Numbered from the stretch's first letter, positions 1-9,652 are shown. The stretch is DNA of 64,000 bases from DATAOG01 sp963753685 (GCA_963753685.1 CAVWDE010000005.1:434001-498000); one strand, 5' to 3'. Numbers and translations: made by a program. The notes: generated by a model from the sequence alone, not told the origin.

Positions 1-1981
1 CGGCGAGCTCGGTCAGGACCAGGCTGGCGCGGTCGCCGTCGACCAGGCCGAGCAGCACCTGGAGGCCGATCTGAAACTGGCGCGCCTGCGCCCAGCGGCG
101 GGCGGCGTCGAGCACGTCCTGAAGATCGCCGGTGCGCCCGAGGCGCCGGTCGAGCTCGGCGGCGAGCGCCCGCGCGTCGGGCACCGGCTCGAAGAAGTCG
201 GGCGCCAGCATCGCCTCGAACAGGCTGGTGTGGCGGCTCAGGTGGCCGGCCAGGCGGGGTGCCGTGCCCATCAGATCGGCGACCAGGGCGAGCAGCCGCG
301 GGTTCGCCCGGAACAGCGAGAACAGCTGGACGCCGGCCGGCAGGTTGGTCACGAACTCGTCGAAGCGGGCGAAGGCGGCATCGGGCTCGGCCTGATCGGC
401 GAGCGCGCTCAGGAGCCGCGGCATAAGCTCGGTCAGCAGCTCGCGCGCGCGGGCATCGCGGGTCGCGCGCACGTGACCATGATGCCAGGCGCGGATCCGG
501 GCGGCGATCGGCGCCGGCTTGGCGAAACCCATCTCGGCCAGCGTCGCGAGGGTCTCCGGATCGTCGTCGGTGCCCGTGAACACCAGCGCCCGGCCGCCGC
601 CGAGATCGATGCTGCTCTCGAACAAAGCGGCATAGTGGCGCTCGACGCGCTCGAGCTGATCCCGGATCGCCTCGGTCAGCGCCGCACCGTCGGGATAGCC
701 CATGAACGCCGCGAAGCGCTCGATCTGGTCGGGGCGGGCGGGCAGGCTGTGGGTCTGCTTGTCGGCCACCATCTGCAGGCGGTGCTCGACCCGGCGCAGG
801 AAACGGTAGGCCGCGATCAGCTCGTCCGCGATCGCCGGCTCCAGCCAGCGGGTCGCGACCAGGGCGCGCAAGGCATCGCAGGTCGCGGGCGCGCGCACCT
901 CCGGCACGCGGCCGCCGAGGATCAGCTGCTGGGTCTGGACGAAGAACTCGATCTCGCGGATGCCGCCGCGGCCGACCTTGATGTCGTGGCCCGGCACCCG
1001 GATCGTGCCGTGGCCGCGGTAGGCGTTGATCTGGCGCTTGATCGAATGGATGTCCCGGATCGCGGCGTAGTCGAGGTGGCGGCGCCACAGGAACGGCTCG
1101 AGGGCGGCGAGGAAGCCGGTGCCGGCCGCGCGGTCGCCGGCGATCACCCGCGCCTTGATCAAGGCCGCCCGCTCCCAGTTCTGGCCGTGCCGCTCGTAGT
1201 ACTGCTCGGCGTCCTCGATCGCGAGTGCCAGCGGATGACCCGGCGGATGCGGGCGCAGGCGGAGATCGGTGCGAAAGACGTAGCCGTCCTGGGTGCGCTG
1301 CTCGAGCACATAGACCAGCGCCCGGGTCAGGCGCACGGCGCAGGCCATCGGCGCTTCGCGGCCGCGGTAGCCGAGGCGCTCGGGGTCGAACAGGACGATC
1401 AGATCAATGTCGCTCGAATAGTTGAGCTCGTCGCCGCCGAGCTTGCCCATGCCCAGCACCACCAGGCCCAATTCGGCGGCCGGCCGGTCGACCGCCGCGC
1501 GCTCGATCTCGCCGCGCACCGCGGCCTCGCGCAGGGTCAGCTCGAGCGCCCGCTCGACCGCGAGATCGGCGAATCGGCTGAGCGCCGCGGTCACCCGCTC
1601 GAGCGGCCAGAGGCCGGCGAGGTCGGCGAGCGCCACCAGGAGTGCGAGGCGCCGCTTGCTGTGGCGCAGGCTCGCCATCAGCCGCGCACGCCGGTCGCCG
1701 GGCGCGGCGCCAACCTCGGCCATCAGGCGCTCGAAGGCCGCATCCGGTCCGCAGGTCAGGAGCGCGCGCAGGACCTCGGGCTCGGCCAGCAGCGCCTCGC
1801 CGAGGTAGGGGCTGTTGCCGAACACGGCCTCGAGCAGGCGCTCGGGGGCAACCGGGCTCGCGGCCGGATCGACCCCGCGCAAGGGCTCGGCCAGGCGCGC
1901 CCAGCGGGCAAAACCGCGCTCGGCCGCCGCGGGGTCGCCGGCACGCGGCAATTTGTCCGGCCTGCTTTGGGACTGCGCCAT
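1..1981 (-). CDS. glnE: Bifunctional glutamine synthetase adenylyltransferase/deadenylase, C-terminus off the window
   Basis: GlnE attaches AMP to, and removes AMP from, glutamine synthetase according to PII and glutamine signals, so it tunes nitrogen assimilation in the cytosol. The frame opens with ATG at 1981 (MAQSQSRPDK) and stays open to the left edge, giving about 660 residues of a family near 950-1000. Around residues 172-190 it has the nucleotidyltransferase signature GMGKLGGDELNYSSDIDL, which is the N-terminal deadenylase centre. A GlnE-type linker region follows (HDIKVGRGGIREIEFFVQ). The second, adenylylating centre lies outside the window. It is divergent from the AsmA-like gene, with only about 65 bases between the starts. 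The long open frame on the plus strand across this interval is an antisense shadow. Confidence 0.95.
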   Translation of the reverse strand, partial: MAQSQSRPDKLPRAGDPAAAERGFARWARLAEPLRGVDPAASPVAPERLLEAVFGNSPYLGEALLAEPEVLRALLTCGPDAAFERLMAEVGAAPGDRRARLMASLRHSKRRLALLVALADLAGLWPLERVTAALSRFADLAVERALELTLREAAVRGEIERAAVDRPAAELGLVVLGMGKLGGDELNYSSDIDLIVLFDPERLGYRGREAPMACAVRLTRALVYVLEQRTQDGYVFRTDLRLRPHPPGHPLALAIEDAEQYYERHGQNWERAALIKARVIAGDRAAGTGFLAALEPFLWRRHLDYAAIRDIHSIKRQINAYRGHGTIRVPGHDIKVGRGGIREIEFFVQTQQLILGGRVPEVRAPATCDALRALVATRWLEPAIADELIAAYRFLRRVEHRLQMVADKQTHSLPARPDQIERFAAFMGYPDGAALTEAIRDQLERVERHYAALFESSIDLGGGRALVFTGTDDDPETLATLAEMGFAKPAPIAARIRAWHHGHVRATRDARARELLTELMPRLLSALADQAEPDAAFARFDEFVTNLPAGVQLFSLFRANPRLLALVADLMGTAPRLAGHLSRHTSLFEAMLAPDFFEPVPDARALAAELDRRLGRTGDLQDVLDAARRWAQARQFQIGLQVLLGLVDGDRASLVLTELA

Positions 1982-2046
1982 CACAACCTGTTCTTAGCCC
2001 AGCCGCGTCATACTGTCGAAGTTCGCGATCACGCCAGGCGGCTCCG

Positions 2047-5000
2047 TTGGTCCTTAAGATCTCCCAAGTGGTGTTTCGGACCGTGGCCGTCGCCGCCGCG
2101 TCCGTGATCATCACCATTGCCGCCCTCGGCGGCCGCCTGGCGGTCGGTCCCATCCAGCTGACCTGGCTGGCGCCCTACCTCGAGCGGGCGCTGGCGCCGG
2201 GCGACCGGCGGATCAGGATCGAGATCCGCAACGCCGGCGTGCGCCTGGGCCAGCATCGGGTGATCGAGCTGGTCGGTGCCGGCGTGCGCGCCATCGGGCC
2301 GGACGGCGAGGTCCTGATCGACCTGCCCGAGATCCAGCTCGGGATCAGCCTGCGCGCCCTGATCTGGCATGCGATGCTGGCACCCGCCTCGCTCGAGGCC
2401 AGGGCACCGCTCCTGATCCTGACCCGCAACGAAACCGGCGCGATCGGTCTGCGCGGCGGCCAGGCCAATGACAAGCGGCGGCCGCAGCACGCCCAGCTCG
2501 ACCTCAACGCCGTGCTGGCGCCCTTGCTGTCGGGCGATCCGAGCCAGCCGCTGAGCTATCTCGAGCGGGCCGACATCTCCGGCGGCCAGCTGATCCTGAG
2601 GGACCAGATCACCGATCACACCCTGAACGCCCGCGGCGCCGCGCTGACCGTGCAACGGTTGCGGGACGGGGTCGCGGCCGACCTCTCCTTCATCCTCGAC
2701 CAGGCCGGCGGGCCGGCCAAGGTCGAGACCACGGTCGCGCGCGATGCGGCCACCGGCCGGGTCCGCTTCGCGATCAACTTCGAGGGGCTGAGCCCCGCGG
2801 AGGTGGCCAAGTTCGAGCCCAGCGTGTCCCTCGACGGGGTCGACCTCGCGCTCGCCGGCCGGCTGGTCGGCGACATCGATCGCGACCAGGGCCTGTCGGC
2901 GATCACCTTCGAGCTCAAGGCCAAGGACGGCGTGATCAATCGCCCCGACTGGCTGAGCGGCCCGCTGCCGATCGCTTCGATCGCCGTCAATGGCCGGCTG
3001 GCTTCCAACCTCAGGGCCGCGGAGGTCACCGAGGCTCGGATCGCGGTCAAGGGTGCCACCGCCGAGGCCAAGGGGCAGATCGTCTGGGCCGACCGCCGGA
3101 TCACGCTGCGAGCGCAGGTCAGCGCCCACAACGTCGCCGCCCCCGACCTCAATCTCTACTGGCCGCCCGCGGCCGGCACCGATGCCCGCACCTGGGTGCT
3201 CGCCAACGTCGTCAATGGCGTGGTGCCGGACGCCGAGGTGACCATCGCGCTCAAGCCGGGCGACCTCGACCGGCGCCCGATTCCGGAGGAGTCGGTGCGG
3301 GGCCGCTTCGAGTTCCGCAATCTGTCCGTCCGCTACTTCGAGACCATGCCGCCTTTGACCGCGGTCGCCGGCAACGCGACCTTCACCGCCCGGCGCATGG
3401 ATTTTGCCCTGACCGGCGGCCAGGTCGGCGCCAACCGGATCGAGAGCGGCTCGGTCGTGATCACCGGGATGGGGATCCCGGGCCGGGACACGACCCAGCT
3501 GTCGGTCAAGGCGGTGATCAACTCGCCGCTCGACCAGGCGCTCGCCCTGCTCGATCATCGCCCGCTCAACGTCGCGAGCAAGCTCGGGGTGACCCCCAGC
3601 GCCGCCTCCGGCCAGGCCCGGACCGAGCTGACGGTGGCGCTGCCGCTGCACAAGGACCTCGACGCCTCGGAGCTGCAGGTGTCGGCATCGACGCAACTGC
3701 GCAACGCGGGCCTTCGGGGCCTGCCCGGTCAGCTCGACCTCAGCGACGGCAACTTCACCCTCAAGGTCGACAATCGCGGCGCGGATCTCTCCGGCCAGGG
3801 CGCCATCAACCAGATCCCGCTGGCGATCGACTGGCGCGAGAACTTCGCCGACAACGCGGCGTTCAAGCGGCGCTACCACATCCAGGGCACCTTCGATGTC
3901 CAGGCGCTGCACCGGCTCGGGCTCGACCTGCCGATCCCGGCCACCGGCACGTCCCAGATCGATGCCACCATCACGGAGTCGGCCAAGGCGCGCGAGGCCA
4001 AGCTGGCGCTCGATCTGGGGCCGCTCGCGGTCGACGTGCCGGCACTCGGCTGGCAAAAGCCGAAGGACGAGGCCGGCCACCTCACGGCCTCGATCGTCAT
4101 GCCCGAGGACGGGCCGGTGCAGGTCCAGGCCTTCGCGCTCTCGAGCGCGGGTCTGGACGTGGCCGGCAGCCTCGCACTGTCGGTCGAGCCGGTGCAGATC
4201 GAGCAGCTGGCGTTGAGCCGGTTCCGGGCCGGGCGCAACCAGTTCACCCTCGATCTGCATCGTCAGGAGGGCGGCTACCAGATTTCGGTCGCGGCCCAGA
4301 CCCTCGACCTCGCCCCGATCCTCGATGGGCACCTGCCGGCCACCCGGGACGAGGGCGACGCTCCGACCCCGCTGCAGCTCACCCTGGTCGCCGATCAGGT
4401 CCTGGTCGATCAGCATGGTCTGAGCGCGGTCGACCTCCATCTCGTGCGCGACGCTCAGGGCTGGCAGTCGGGCACGCTCCACGGCCGTCTGCCCAAGGGC
4501 GGCAAGGTCGAGCTGAGCCTTGTGCCCGACGGCGACCAGCGGCGGCTGGAGGGCACCAGCGACGATGCCGGCGATCTTTTGGAGGCGCTCGGTCAGACCG
4601 CCCGCATCGCCGGCGGCAAGCTCGAGCTGCGGGCCAACATCGCCCGCCAGGTGCCGGCGTTGCAGGCCGACGGCCGCTTCCGGATCAAGGACTTCACCCT
4701 GCTCAACGCCCCGGTGCTCGCCCGGCTGCTGACCGTGGCGTCGCTGACCGGGGTCGGCAACCTTCTGGGCGGCAAGGGGATCCACTTCGACCGGCTGGAC
4801 CTCCCGTTCACGGTCCGGCAGCACGTGATCACGATCGACCGGGGCCGCATGTCGGGCTCGCAGATCGGCCTGACCGCGCGCGGACGGATCGACCTCGACC
4901 GCGCGCGCCTCGATCTGGACGGCACGATCGTGCCGATCTACGGCCTCAACTGGGCGCTGGGCAAGGTCCCCTTGGTCGGCCAGTTCCTCGCCGGCCGCGA

Positions 5001-5166
5001 GGGCGAGGGGGCGTTCGCGGTCACCTACAGCGTCACCGGACCGACCTCCGACCCGCAGGTCAGCGTCAACCCGCTGGCCGTGCTGGCGCCCGGCTTTCTC
5101 CGCGATCTGTTCAACAGTCTGACGGACAACTCGACCGACGCCGTGCCGGCGATCGCGCCCAAGTGA
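2047..5166 (+). CDS. Large AsmA/YhdP-like envelope protein (DUF3971 plus AsmA-like C-terminal region)
   Basis: A protein of about 1040 residues with one N-terminal membrane helix (VAVAAASVIITIAALGG) and a very long periplasmic body of repeating amphipathic beta segments. This is the architecture of YhdP/AsmA-family proteins, thought to bridge the inner and outer membranes and move phospholipids. The C-terminal portion (MSGSQIGLTARGRIDLDRAR, then IVPIYGLNWALGKVPLVG) matches the AsmA-like C-terminal region of DUF3971 proteins. The start is uncertain. TTG at 2047 has AGGCGG about 8 bases upstream and leaves a short positive leader before the helix. GTG at 2068 or 2071 are alternatives. The frame runs open further upstream through antisense glnE DNA, but that part is not protein-like. 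Confidence 0.85.
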   Translation: MVLKISQVVFRTVAVAAASVIITIAALGGRLAVGPIQLTWLAPYLERALAPGDRRIRIEIRNAGVRLGQHRVIELVGAGVRAIGPDGEVLIDLPEIQLGISLRALIWHAMLAPASLEARAPLLILTRNETGAIGLRGGQANDKRRPQHAQLDLNAVLAPLLSGDPSQPLSYLERADISGGQLILRDQITDHTLNARGAALTVQRLRDGVAADLSFILDQAGGPAKVETTVARDAATGRVRFAINFEGLSPAEVAKFEPSVSLDGVDLALAGRLVGDIDRDQGLSAITFELKAKDGVINRPDWLSGPLPIASIAVNGRLASNLRAAEVTEARIAVKGATAEAKGQIVWADRRITLRAQVSAHNVAAPDLNLYWPPAAGTDARTWVLANVVNGVVPDAEVTIALKPGDLDRRPIPEESVRGRFEFRNLSVRYFETMPPLTAVAGNATFTARRMDFALTGGQVGANRIESGSVVITGMGIPGRDTTQLSVKAVINSPLDQALALLDHRPLNVASKLGVTPSAASGQARTELTVALPLHKDLDASELQVSASTQLRNAGLRGLPGQLDLSDGNFTLKVDNRGADLSGQGAINQIPLAIDWRENFADNAAFKRRYHIQGTFDVQALHRLGLDLPIPATGTSQIDATITESAKAREAKLALDLGPLAVDVPALGWQKPKDEAGHLTASIVMPEDGPVQVQAFALSSAGLDVAGSLALSVEPVQIEQLALSRFRAGRNQFTLDLHRQEGGYQISVAAQTLDLAPILDGHLPATRDEGDAPTPLQLTLVADQVLVDQHGLSAVDLHLVRDAQGWQSGTLHGRLPKGGKVELSLVPDGDQRRLEGTSDDAGDLLEALGQTARIAGGKLELRANIARQVPALQADGRFRIKDFTLLNAPVLARLLTVASLTGVGNLLGGKGIHFDRLDLPFTVRQHVITIDRGRMSGSQIGLTARGRIDLDRARLDLDGTIVPIYGLNWALGKVPLVGQFLAGREGEGAFAVTYSVTGPTSDPQVSVNPLAVLAPGFLRDLFNSLTDNSTDAVPAIAPK

Positions 5167-5197
5167 CCGCGCCGGCCCGGTCCGGCCAACCTGGTAG

Positions 5198-6482
5198 CTA
5201 GACCGCCCGCACCCGGGCGTGGCGCTTCTTGCCGGCCGAGAGCAGCAGCTGGCCGTCGACCAGGTCGTCGAGCCCGACCGTCATGGCCTCGTCCTCGACC
5301 TTCTGATCATTGAGACGAGCGCCGCCACCCCGGATCAGCCGGCGCGCCTCGCCGTTGCTGGCAACCAGCCCGGTCCGCCGGAACAGCTCGACCACGTTGA
5401 CCCCGCGAGCGACCTCGGTCCGCGCAACCGTCAGCTCGCCCGAAAGACCGGACTCGAGTGACATCGTATCCTCAGCCGCGCCCGCTTTTCCGGACTTGCC
5501 GAAGATCTTCTGCGCGGCGGCCGCCGCCTCGGCCGCGGCGGCTTCGCCCCGACACAGCCTGGTCGCCTCGAAGGCCAGAATCCCTTTGGCCTCGTTCAGC
5601 TCCGCGCCCTCCAGCTGCTCGAGACGCTCGATCTCGGCCAACGGCAGCTCGGTGAACAAGCGGAGAAAACGGCCGACGTCCTCGTCGTCGACGTTGCGCC
5701 AGTACTGCCAGTAGTCGAAGTGCGGCAGGCGATCCTCGTTCAGCCAGACCGCGCCCTGGGCGGTCTTGCCCATCTTGGCGCCCGAGCTGGTCGTGATCAG
5801 CGGCGTCGTCAGCCCAAACAGCTCGCGGCCGTCGATGCGCCGGCCGAGCTCGACGCCGTTAACGATGTTGCCCCACTGGTCGGAGCCGCCCAGCTGCAGC
5901 CGGCAGTCGTAGCGCCTGGCCAGCTCGAGAAAATCGTAGGCCTGCATGACCATGTAGTTGAACTCGAGAAAGGTCAGCGGCTGCTCGCGCTCCAGGCGAA
6001 GCTTGACCGAATCGAAGGTCAGCATCCGGTTGATCGTGAAATGGCGGCCGACCGTGCGCAGGAACGGGATGTATTCGAGCCGGTCCAGCCACTCGGCGTT
6101 GTCGACCAGGCGCGCCTCGCCTGGGACCGTCGCCGAACTCGAGGAAGCTCGCGAGCGAGCGCCGGATGCCGGCGCGGTTGGCCGCAAGCGTCGCGTCGTC
6201 GAGCAGCTGCCGGCTCTCGTCCTTGCCCGAGGGGTCGCCCACCTTGCTCGTGCCGCCGCCGATCAGGGCGATCGGCCGCTGCCCGGTCCGCTGCAGCCAG
6301 CGCAGCAGCATGATGCTGACCAGATTGCCGACGTGCAGGCTGTCGGCGGTGCAGTCGAAGCCGATGTACGCGATCAGGCGGCCGTCGGCGGCGAGCGCGT
6401 CGATCGCGCCCTGATCGGTCGCCTGATGAATGAAGCCGCGCGCGTCCAGCTCGCGGACGAACTCCGAGCGATGCCGGCTCAT
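5198..6482 (-). CDS. tyrS: Tyrosyl-tRNA synthetase, split by a one-base frameshift
   Basis: TyrRS charges tRNA-Tyr and should be essential. The N-terminal part (ATG 6482, MSRHRSEFVREL) has the HIGH-like ADSLHVGN and ends in FLEFGDG. The remainder continues one frame over as PGEARLVDNAEW, with the binding-pocket segment LGGSDQWGNI, the KMSKS-like GAKMGKT, and a C-terminal S4-like RNA-binding domain (RLIRGGGARLN). Removing one G from the GGG at 6123-6125 restores an uninterrupted family-length protein of about 427 residues. Its ATG overlaps the stop of the upstream hydrolase as ATGA, so the two are probably translationally coupled. A sequencing indel is the simplest explanation. True inactivation would need another TyrRS copy. 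Confidence 0.93.
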
Positions 6483-7153
6483 CGGCCGGCTTGCGCGAGC
6501 GCGGTCACGGGCTCCGGGCGCAGCGCCGCGTCCAGGTAGCGCTCGACCACGCCGCCCAGCTCCTCGAGGTGGCCGCTGAAGAAGTGATCGGCGCCGGGCA
6601 CCACCTCGAAGTCGATCTTGATGCCGCGCTGCTGGGACAGCTTCTGCACCAGCTTGACGACCGACTCCGGCGGCACCAGGGCATCGTCGCCGCCATGCGC
6701 CATCAGGCCCGAGGACGGGCAGGGGGCGAGGAAGCTGAAGTCATACATGTTGGCGGGCAAGGCGACGCTGATGAAGCCGTGGATCTCCGGCCGGCGCATC
6801 AAGAGCTGCATGCCGATCCAGGCGCCGAACGAGAAGCCCGCGACCCAGCAGCTGTTGCTGTTGGGGTTGTGCTGCTGCATCCAGTCGAGCGCGGCGGCGG
6901 CATCGCGCAGCTCGCCCTGGCCGTGATCGAAGCTCTCCTGGGACCGGCCGACGCCGCGGAAGTTGAAGCGCAGCACCGAGAAGCCGCGCCGGACGAACAT
7001 ATGGAACAGGTCGAACACGACCTTGTTGTTCATCGTCCCACCATGCAGGGGATGCGGGTGCAGGATCAGGGCCAGCGGCGGGTTGCCGCGCGGACCATGA
7101 TGGTAGCGCCCTTCCAGGCGACCATCGGCACCGTTGAAGATGATCTCCGGCAT
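6479..7153 (-). CDS. Alpha/beta hydrolase of the small HPHPxxGG family
   Basis: A 224-residue cytosolic alpha/beta-fold hydrolase. Early on it has HPHPLHGGTMNNKV, then LRFNFRGVGRS, the nucleophile elbow GFSFGAW (Ser at about residue 103), an acidic region HGGDDALVPPE and the final His in PGADHFF. This matches the small conserved alphaproteobacterial hydrolases often annotated as dienelactone hydrolase-like; the substrate is unknown. The start ATG at 7153 is preceded by AGGGAG. A longer frame to 7258 lacks support because it enters the cysE promoter region. It overlaps tyrS by four bases, so the pair forms an operon read on the minus strand. Confidence 0.88.
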   Translation of the reverse strand: MPEIIFNGADGRLEGRYHHGPRGNPPLALILHPHPLHGGTMNNKVVFDLFHMFVRRGFSVLRFNFRGVGRSQESFDHGQGELRDAAAALDWMQQHNPNSNSCWVAGFSFGAWIGMQLLMRRPEIHGFISVALPANMYDFSFLAPCPSSGLMAHGGDDALVPPESVVKLVQKLSQQRGIKIDFEVVPGADHFFSGHLEELGGVVERYLDAALRPEPVTALAQAGR

Positions 7154-7249
7154 GATGTTCTCCCTACGCGTGCCGCTGGTGCCGAGCGCAGCCGTGCGAG
7201 CGCCCGAGATCGCGAGGAACGGGCGTCGCCAGGCTTGCTCGACAGGTTG

Positions 7250-7277
7250 TTGACCCAACCCCGCAGCCGCTTATATT
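7250..7277 (+). promoter_or_regulatory. Sigma-70-type promoter for cysE
   Basis: TTGACC at 7250-7255 and TATATT at 7272-7277 are separated by 16 bases, a close match to the housekeeping consensus in otherwise GC-rich DNA. It points at cysE, leaving a leader of about 120 bases before the ATG at 7404. The decamer AGCGTGAAGC occurs twice downstream, at 7279-7288 and 7357-7366, within the likely leader. Its role is unknown. Confidence 0.6.
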
Positions 7278-7403
7278 CAGCGTGAAGCTGCAACCCCACT
7301 TAAGTGTTGGCAGCGGCAGAGGGACGGCACACGCACTAATCCGACGGTTCTCCTTTAGCGTGAAGCCGCTCTGAATTGCAATCCCCAACTACGGCACCCC
7401 GCT

Positions 7404-8123
7404 ATGTTCAAGAGACTGGCCGAGGACATCCAAGCGATAGCCGAGCGCGATCCAGCGGCGCGGTCCAAGCTGGAGGTGCTGCTGTGCTACCCGGGCTTGC
7501 ATGCGGTCCTGTTCCACCGGCTCACGCACAGGCTCTGGCAGGCCGGCTGGCTGGTCAGCGCCCGCTTCCTGTCGCAGATCGCCCGCTGGCTGACCGGGAT
7601 CGAGATCCATCCCGGGGCGGAGCTGGGTCGGCGGCTGCTGATCGATCATGGCATGGGCGTCGTGATCGGCGAGACCGCGGTCGTGGGCGACAACGTCACG
7701 CTGTACCAACAGGTCACATTAGGTGGGGTGTCGCTCAATCCCGGCAAGAGGCACCCGACGGTCGAGGACGGTGTGGTGATCGGCGCGGGCGCAGCCGTGC
7801 TCGGACCGCTCACCATCGGCCGGGGCGCCCGGGTCGGCTCCAACGCCGTGGTCCTGAAGGACGTCCCGGCCGGGGCCACCGTGGTCGGCATCCCCGCGCG
7901 CCAGATCGGGCCGCAGCCGGTGGTCAAGGAGGCCTGCTTCCCGGCCTACGGCACCGCGCCCGGCGCCGCGATCGACCCGGTCGCCCGGGTGATCGACCGG
8001 CTGAGCGATCGCCTCGAGGAGCTCAGCGCCCGGGTCGTCGAGCTCGAGCAGCAGCGCGCCGTCGCGGGCGAAGTGCCGCCCGCCGGGACCCCCGATGGGG
8101 AGCGGCGCATCGCCGCATCCTGA
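7404..8123 (+). CDS. cysE: Serine O-acetyltransferase
   Basis: CysE makes O-acetylserine from serine and acetyl-CoA, the committed step of cysteine synthesis. The 239-residue product starts MFKRLAEDIQ and has the family core IEIHPGAELGRRLLIDHGMG followed by hexapeptide repeats (NVTLYQQVTLGG, then PTVEDGVVIGAGA), which form the left-handed beta helix. The length fits the short bacterial type. A coiled-coil-like tail (IDRLSDRLEELSARVVELEQ) is a usual extension in this class. It is the first gene of a sulfur-relay cluster and precedes a cysteine desulfurase, so it plausibly supplies cysteine for persulfide formation. Confidence 0.95.
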   Translation: MFKRLAEDIQAIAERDPAARSKLEVLLCYPGLHAVLFHRLTHRLWQAGWLVSARFLSQIARWLTGIEIHPGAELGRRLLIDHGMGVVIGETAVVGDNVTLYQQVTLGGVSLNPGKRHPTVEDGVVIGAGAAVLGPLTIGRGARVGSNAVVLKDVPAGATVVGIPARQIGPQPVVKEACFPAYGTAPGAAIDPVARVIDRLSDRLEELSARVVELEQQRAVAGEVPPAGTPDGERRIAAS

Positions 8124-8151
8124 GCGCGCGGACCGCTGGTCGCCATCGGCC

Positions 8152-9309
8152 GTGAGCAGGCCGCTGCGACCGCCGCCCTGCTATCTCGACTACAACGCCA
8201 CCGCCCCGGTCAAGCCGGCGGTGATCGAGGCCATGGCCGGCGCGCTGAGCGCGACCGGTAATCCATCCTCGGTGCACGCTTCGGGGCGGGCGGCGCGCCG
8301 GGCGCTGGAGCAGGCGCGGATGGCGGTCGCCGCCCTGGTGCACGCCCGGCCCGATGCGGTCCTGTTCACGAGCGGCGGCACCGAGGCCAACAACCAGGCC
8401 CTCGCGAGCGTCCCGGGACCCCGTGTGGTGTCCGCGATCGAGCACGCTTCGGTGCTCGAGGCGGTGCCCGACGCGCAGCGCCTGCCGGTCGATGCCGACG
8501 GCCGGCTCGACCTCGAGCGGCTCGCGGGCCGGCTGGCGGCGAGCCGGCCGGCGCTGGTCTCGGTCATGCTCGCCAACAACGAGACCGGAGTGCTGCAACC
8601 GGTCGCCGAGGTGGTCGAGATGGCGCACCGCCACGGCGCGCGGGTGCACTGCGACGCGGTCCAGGCGGCGGGCAAGGTGCCGGTCGATCTGGCGGCGCTC
8701 GGGGTCGATTTTCTGACCCTTTCGGCGCACAAGCTGGGCGGCCCGCAGGGGGTCGGCGCCCTCGTCCTGGGCGCTGGCGTCGAGCCCGCGGCCCTGCTGC
8801 GGGGCGGCGGCCAGGAGCGGCGCTGGCGGCCGGGCACCGAGAATCTGCCGGGCATCGTCGGCTTCGGGCGCGCCGCCGAGCTGGCGCTGGAGGATGCCGG
8901 CTTCGCGCCTCGCACGGCGGCGCTGCGCGACCGGCTCGAGGCCGAGATCCGCAAAGCGGCCCCGGATGCGCGGGTCTACGGCGCGGGCGCCGCGCGGCTG
9001 CCGAACACCAGCTGCCTCGCCATGCCGGGGGTCGGCAACCAGACCCAGCTGATCGCGCTCGACCTCGCCGGCGTGCACGTCAGCAGCGGCTCGGCCTGCT
9101 CGTCCGGCAAGGTCGGCCCCTCCCACGTGCTGGCCGCGATGGGGGTCGAGCCGGCCGCGGCCGCCTCGGCGATCCGGGTCAGCCTCGGCTGGGCCTCAAC
9201 CGAGGCCGACGTCGACCGCTTCGTCGCCGCCTGGACAGGGCTCTATGCCAGGGCAGGGAGGGCAGACGCGGTCCGGAGCCTGGCTTCGGTGCCGTTCGGC
9301 GCGCTATAG
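8152..9309 (+). CDS. Cysteine desulfurase (NifS/IscS family, class V aminotransferase fold)
   Basis: A PLP enzyme that takes sulfur from cysteine as a protein persulfide for Fe-S assembly and tRNA thiolation. Visible features are the N-terminal LDYNATAPVKP, TSGGTEANN, NNETGVLQP, HCDAVQAAGK, the PLP lysine in LSAHKLGGPQG, and the mobile catalytic cysteine in SSGSACSSGK. About 385 residues. The preferred start is GTG at 8152; an upstream ATG at 8095 would overlap cysE by 29 bases. The stop TAG shares its last base with the GTG of the next gene. No IscU, SufBCD or Hsc chaperone genes follow, which suggests a role biased to tRNA thiolation with mnmA. IscS versus NifS subgroup is not resolved by eye. 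Confidence 0.93.
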   Translation: MSRPLRPPPCYLDYNATAPVKPAVIEAMAGALSATGNPSSVHASGRAARRALEQARMAVAALVHARPDAVLFTSGGTEANNQALASVPGPRVVSAIEHASVLEAVPDAQRLPVDADGRLDLERLAGRLAASRPALVSVMLANNETGVLQPVAEVVEMAHRHGARVHCDAVQAAGKVPVDLAALGVDFLTLSAHKLGGPQGVGALVLGAGVEPAALLRGGGQERRWRPGTENLPGIVGFGRAAELALEDAGFAPRTAALRDRLEAEIRKAAPDARVYGAGAARLPNTSCLAMPGVGNQTQLIALDLAGVHVSSGSACSSGKVGPSHVLAAMGVEPAAAASAIRVSLGWASTEADVDRFVAAWTGLYARAGRADAVRSLASVPFGAL

Positions 9310-9652
9310 TGCTCGAGGTGCGAGCGCACGGCTGGCAGCTGATGAAGGATGGCCCGGGTCTGCTGACGTTCGAGCTCGGCCCCGACGATGAGGAGCTCGA
9401 GATCCACTGCGATCAACGTGGGCTCGGCGAGCTGGTTCGGATCCTGTCCCGGCTGGCGCAGGCAAACGGCCAAGGCCATGACCATCTGATGCCCCCGGCA
9501 TGGGGGGCGTCGAGCTCTCGGAGGAGCGGCAGGGTGAGGCGAACCGACTGCTCCACAAGGTCACGGTCCGGGTTTGGGACGACGCGAAGGCGGCTGGCCA
9601 GGGCGCCGGGCGGGCCGGGCACGAACGGCGTTTGAAATCCGCCGTTTCGTGA
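9309..9652 (+). CDS. Imm32-like small acidic protein, frameshifted
   Basis: GTG at 9309 overlaps the desulfurase stop (TAGTG). The first frame gives MLEVRAHGWQLMKDGPG, FELGPDDEELEIH and GHDHLMPPAWG, then becomes arginine-rich nonsense. In the neighbouring frame the protein continues as GVELSEERQGEANRLL, HKVTVRVWDD and on to TGA at 9650-9652. The change of frame falls in the G6 run at 9502-9507; one G fewer or two more restores one protein of about 114 residues. The overall pattern resembles the Imm32 immunity-protein family, which I recall rather than can verify here. Its place between a desulfurase and an A-type carrier, with an overlapping start, suggests a function tied to the cluster rather than immunity. 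Confidence 0.6.

Noticed and set aside
230..2107. Plus-strand open frame of 625 codons over glnE
   Set aside because: Antisense to glnE; the product is rich in Arg/Gln/Ala/Gly without domains, a typical high-GC shadow.
2029..4824. Minus-strand open frame of 931 codons opposite the AsmA-like gene
   Set aside because: Complementary shadow with unnatural composition; the plus-strand product has the expected membrane helix and family C-terminus.
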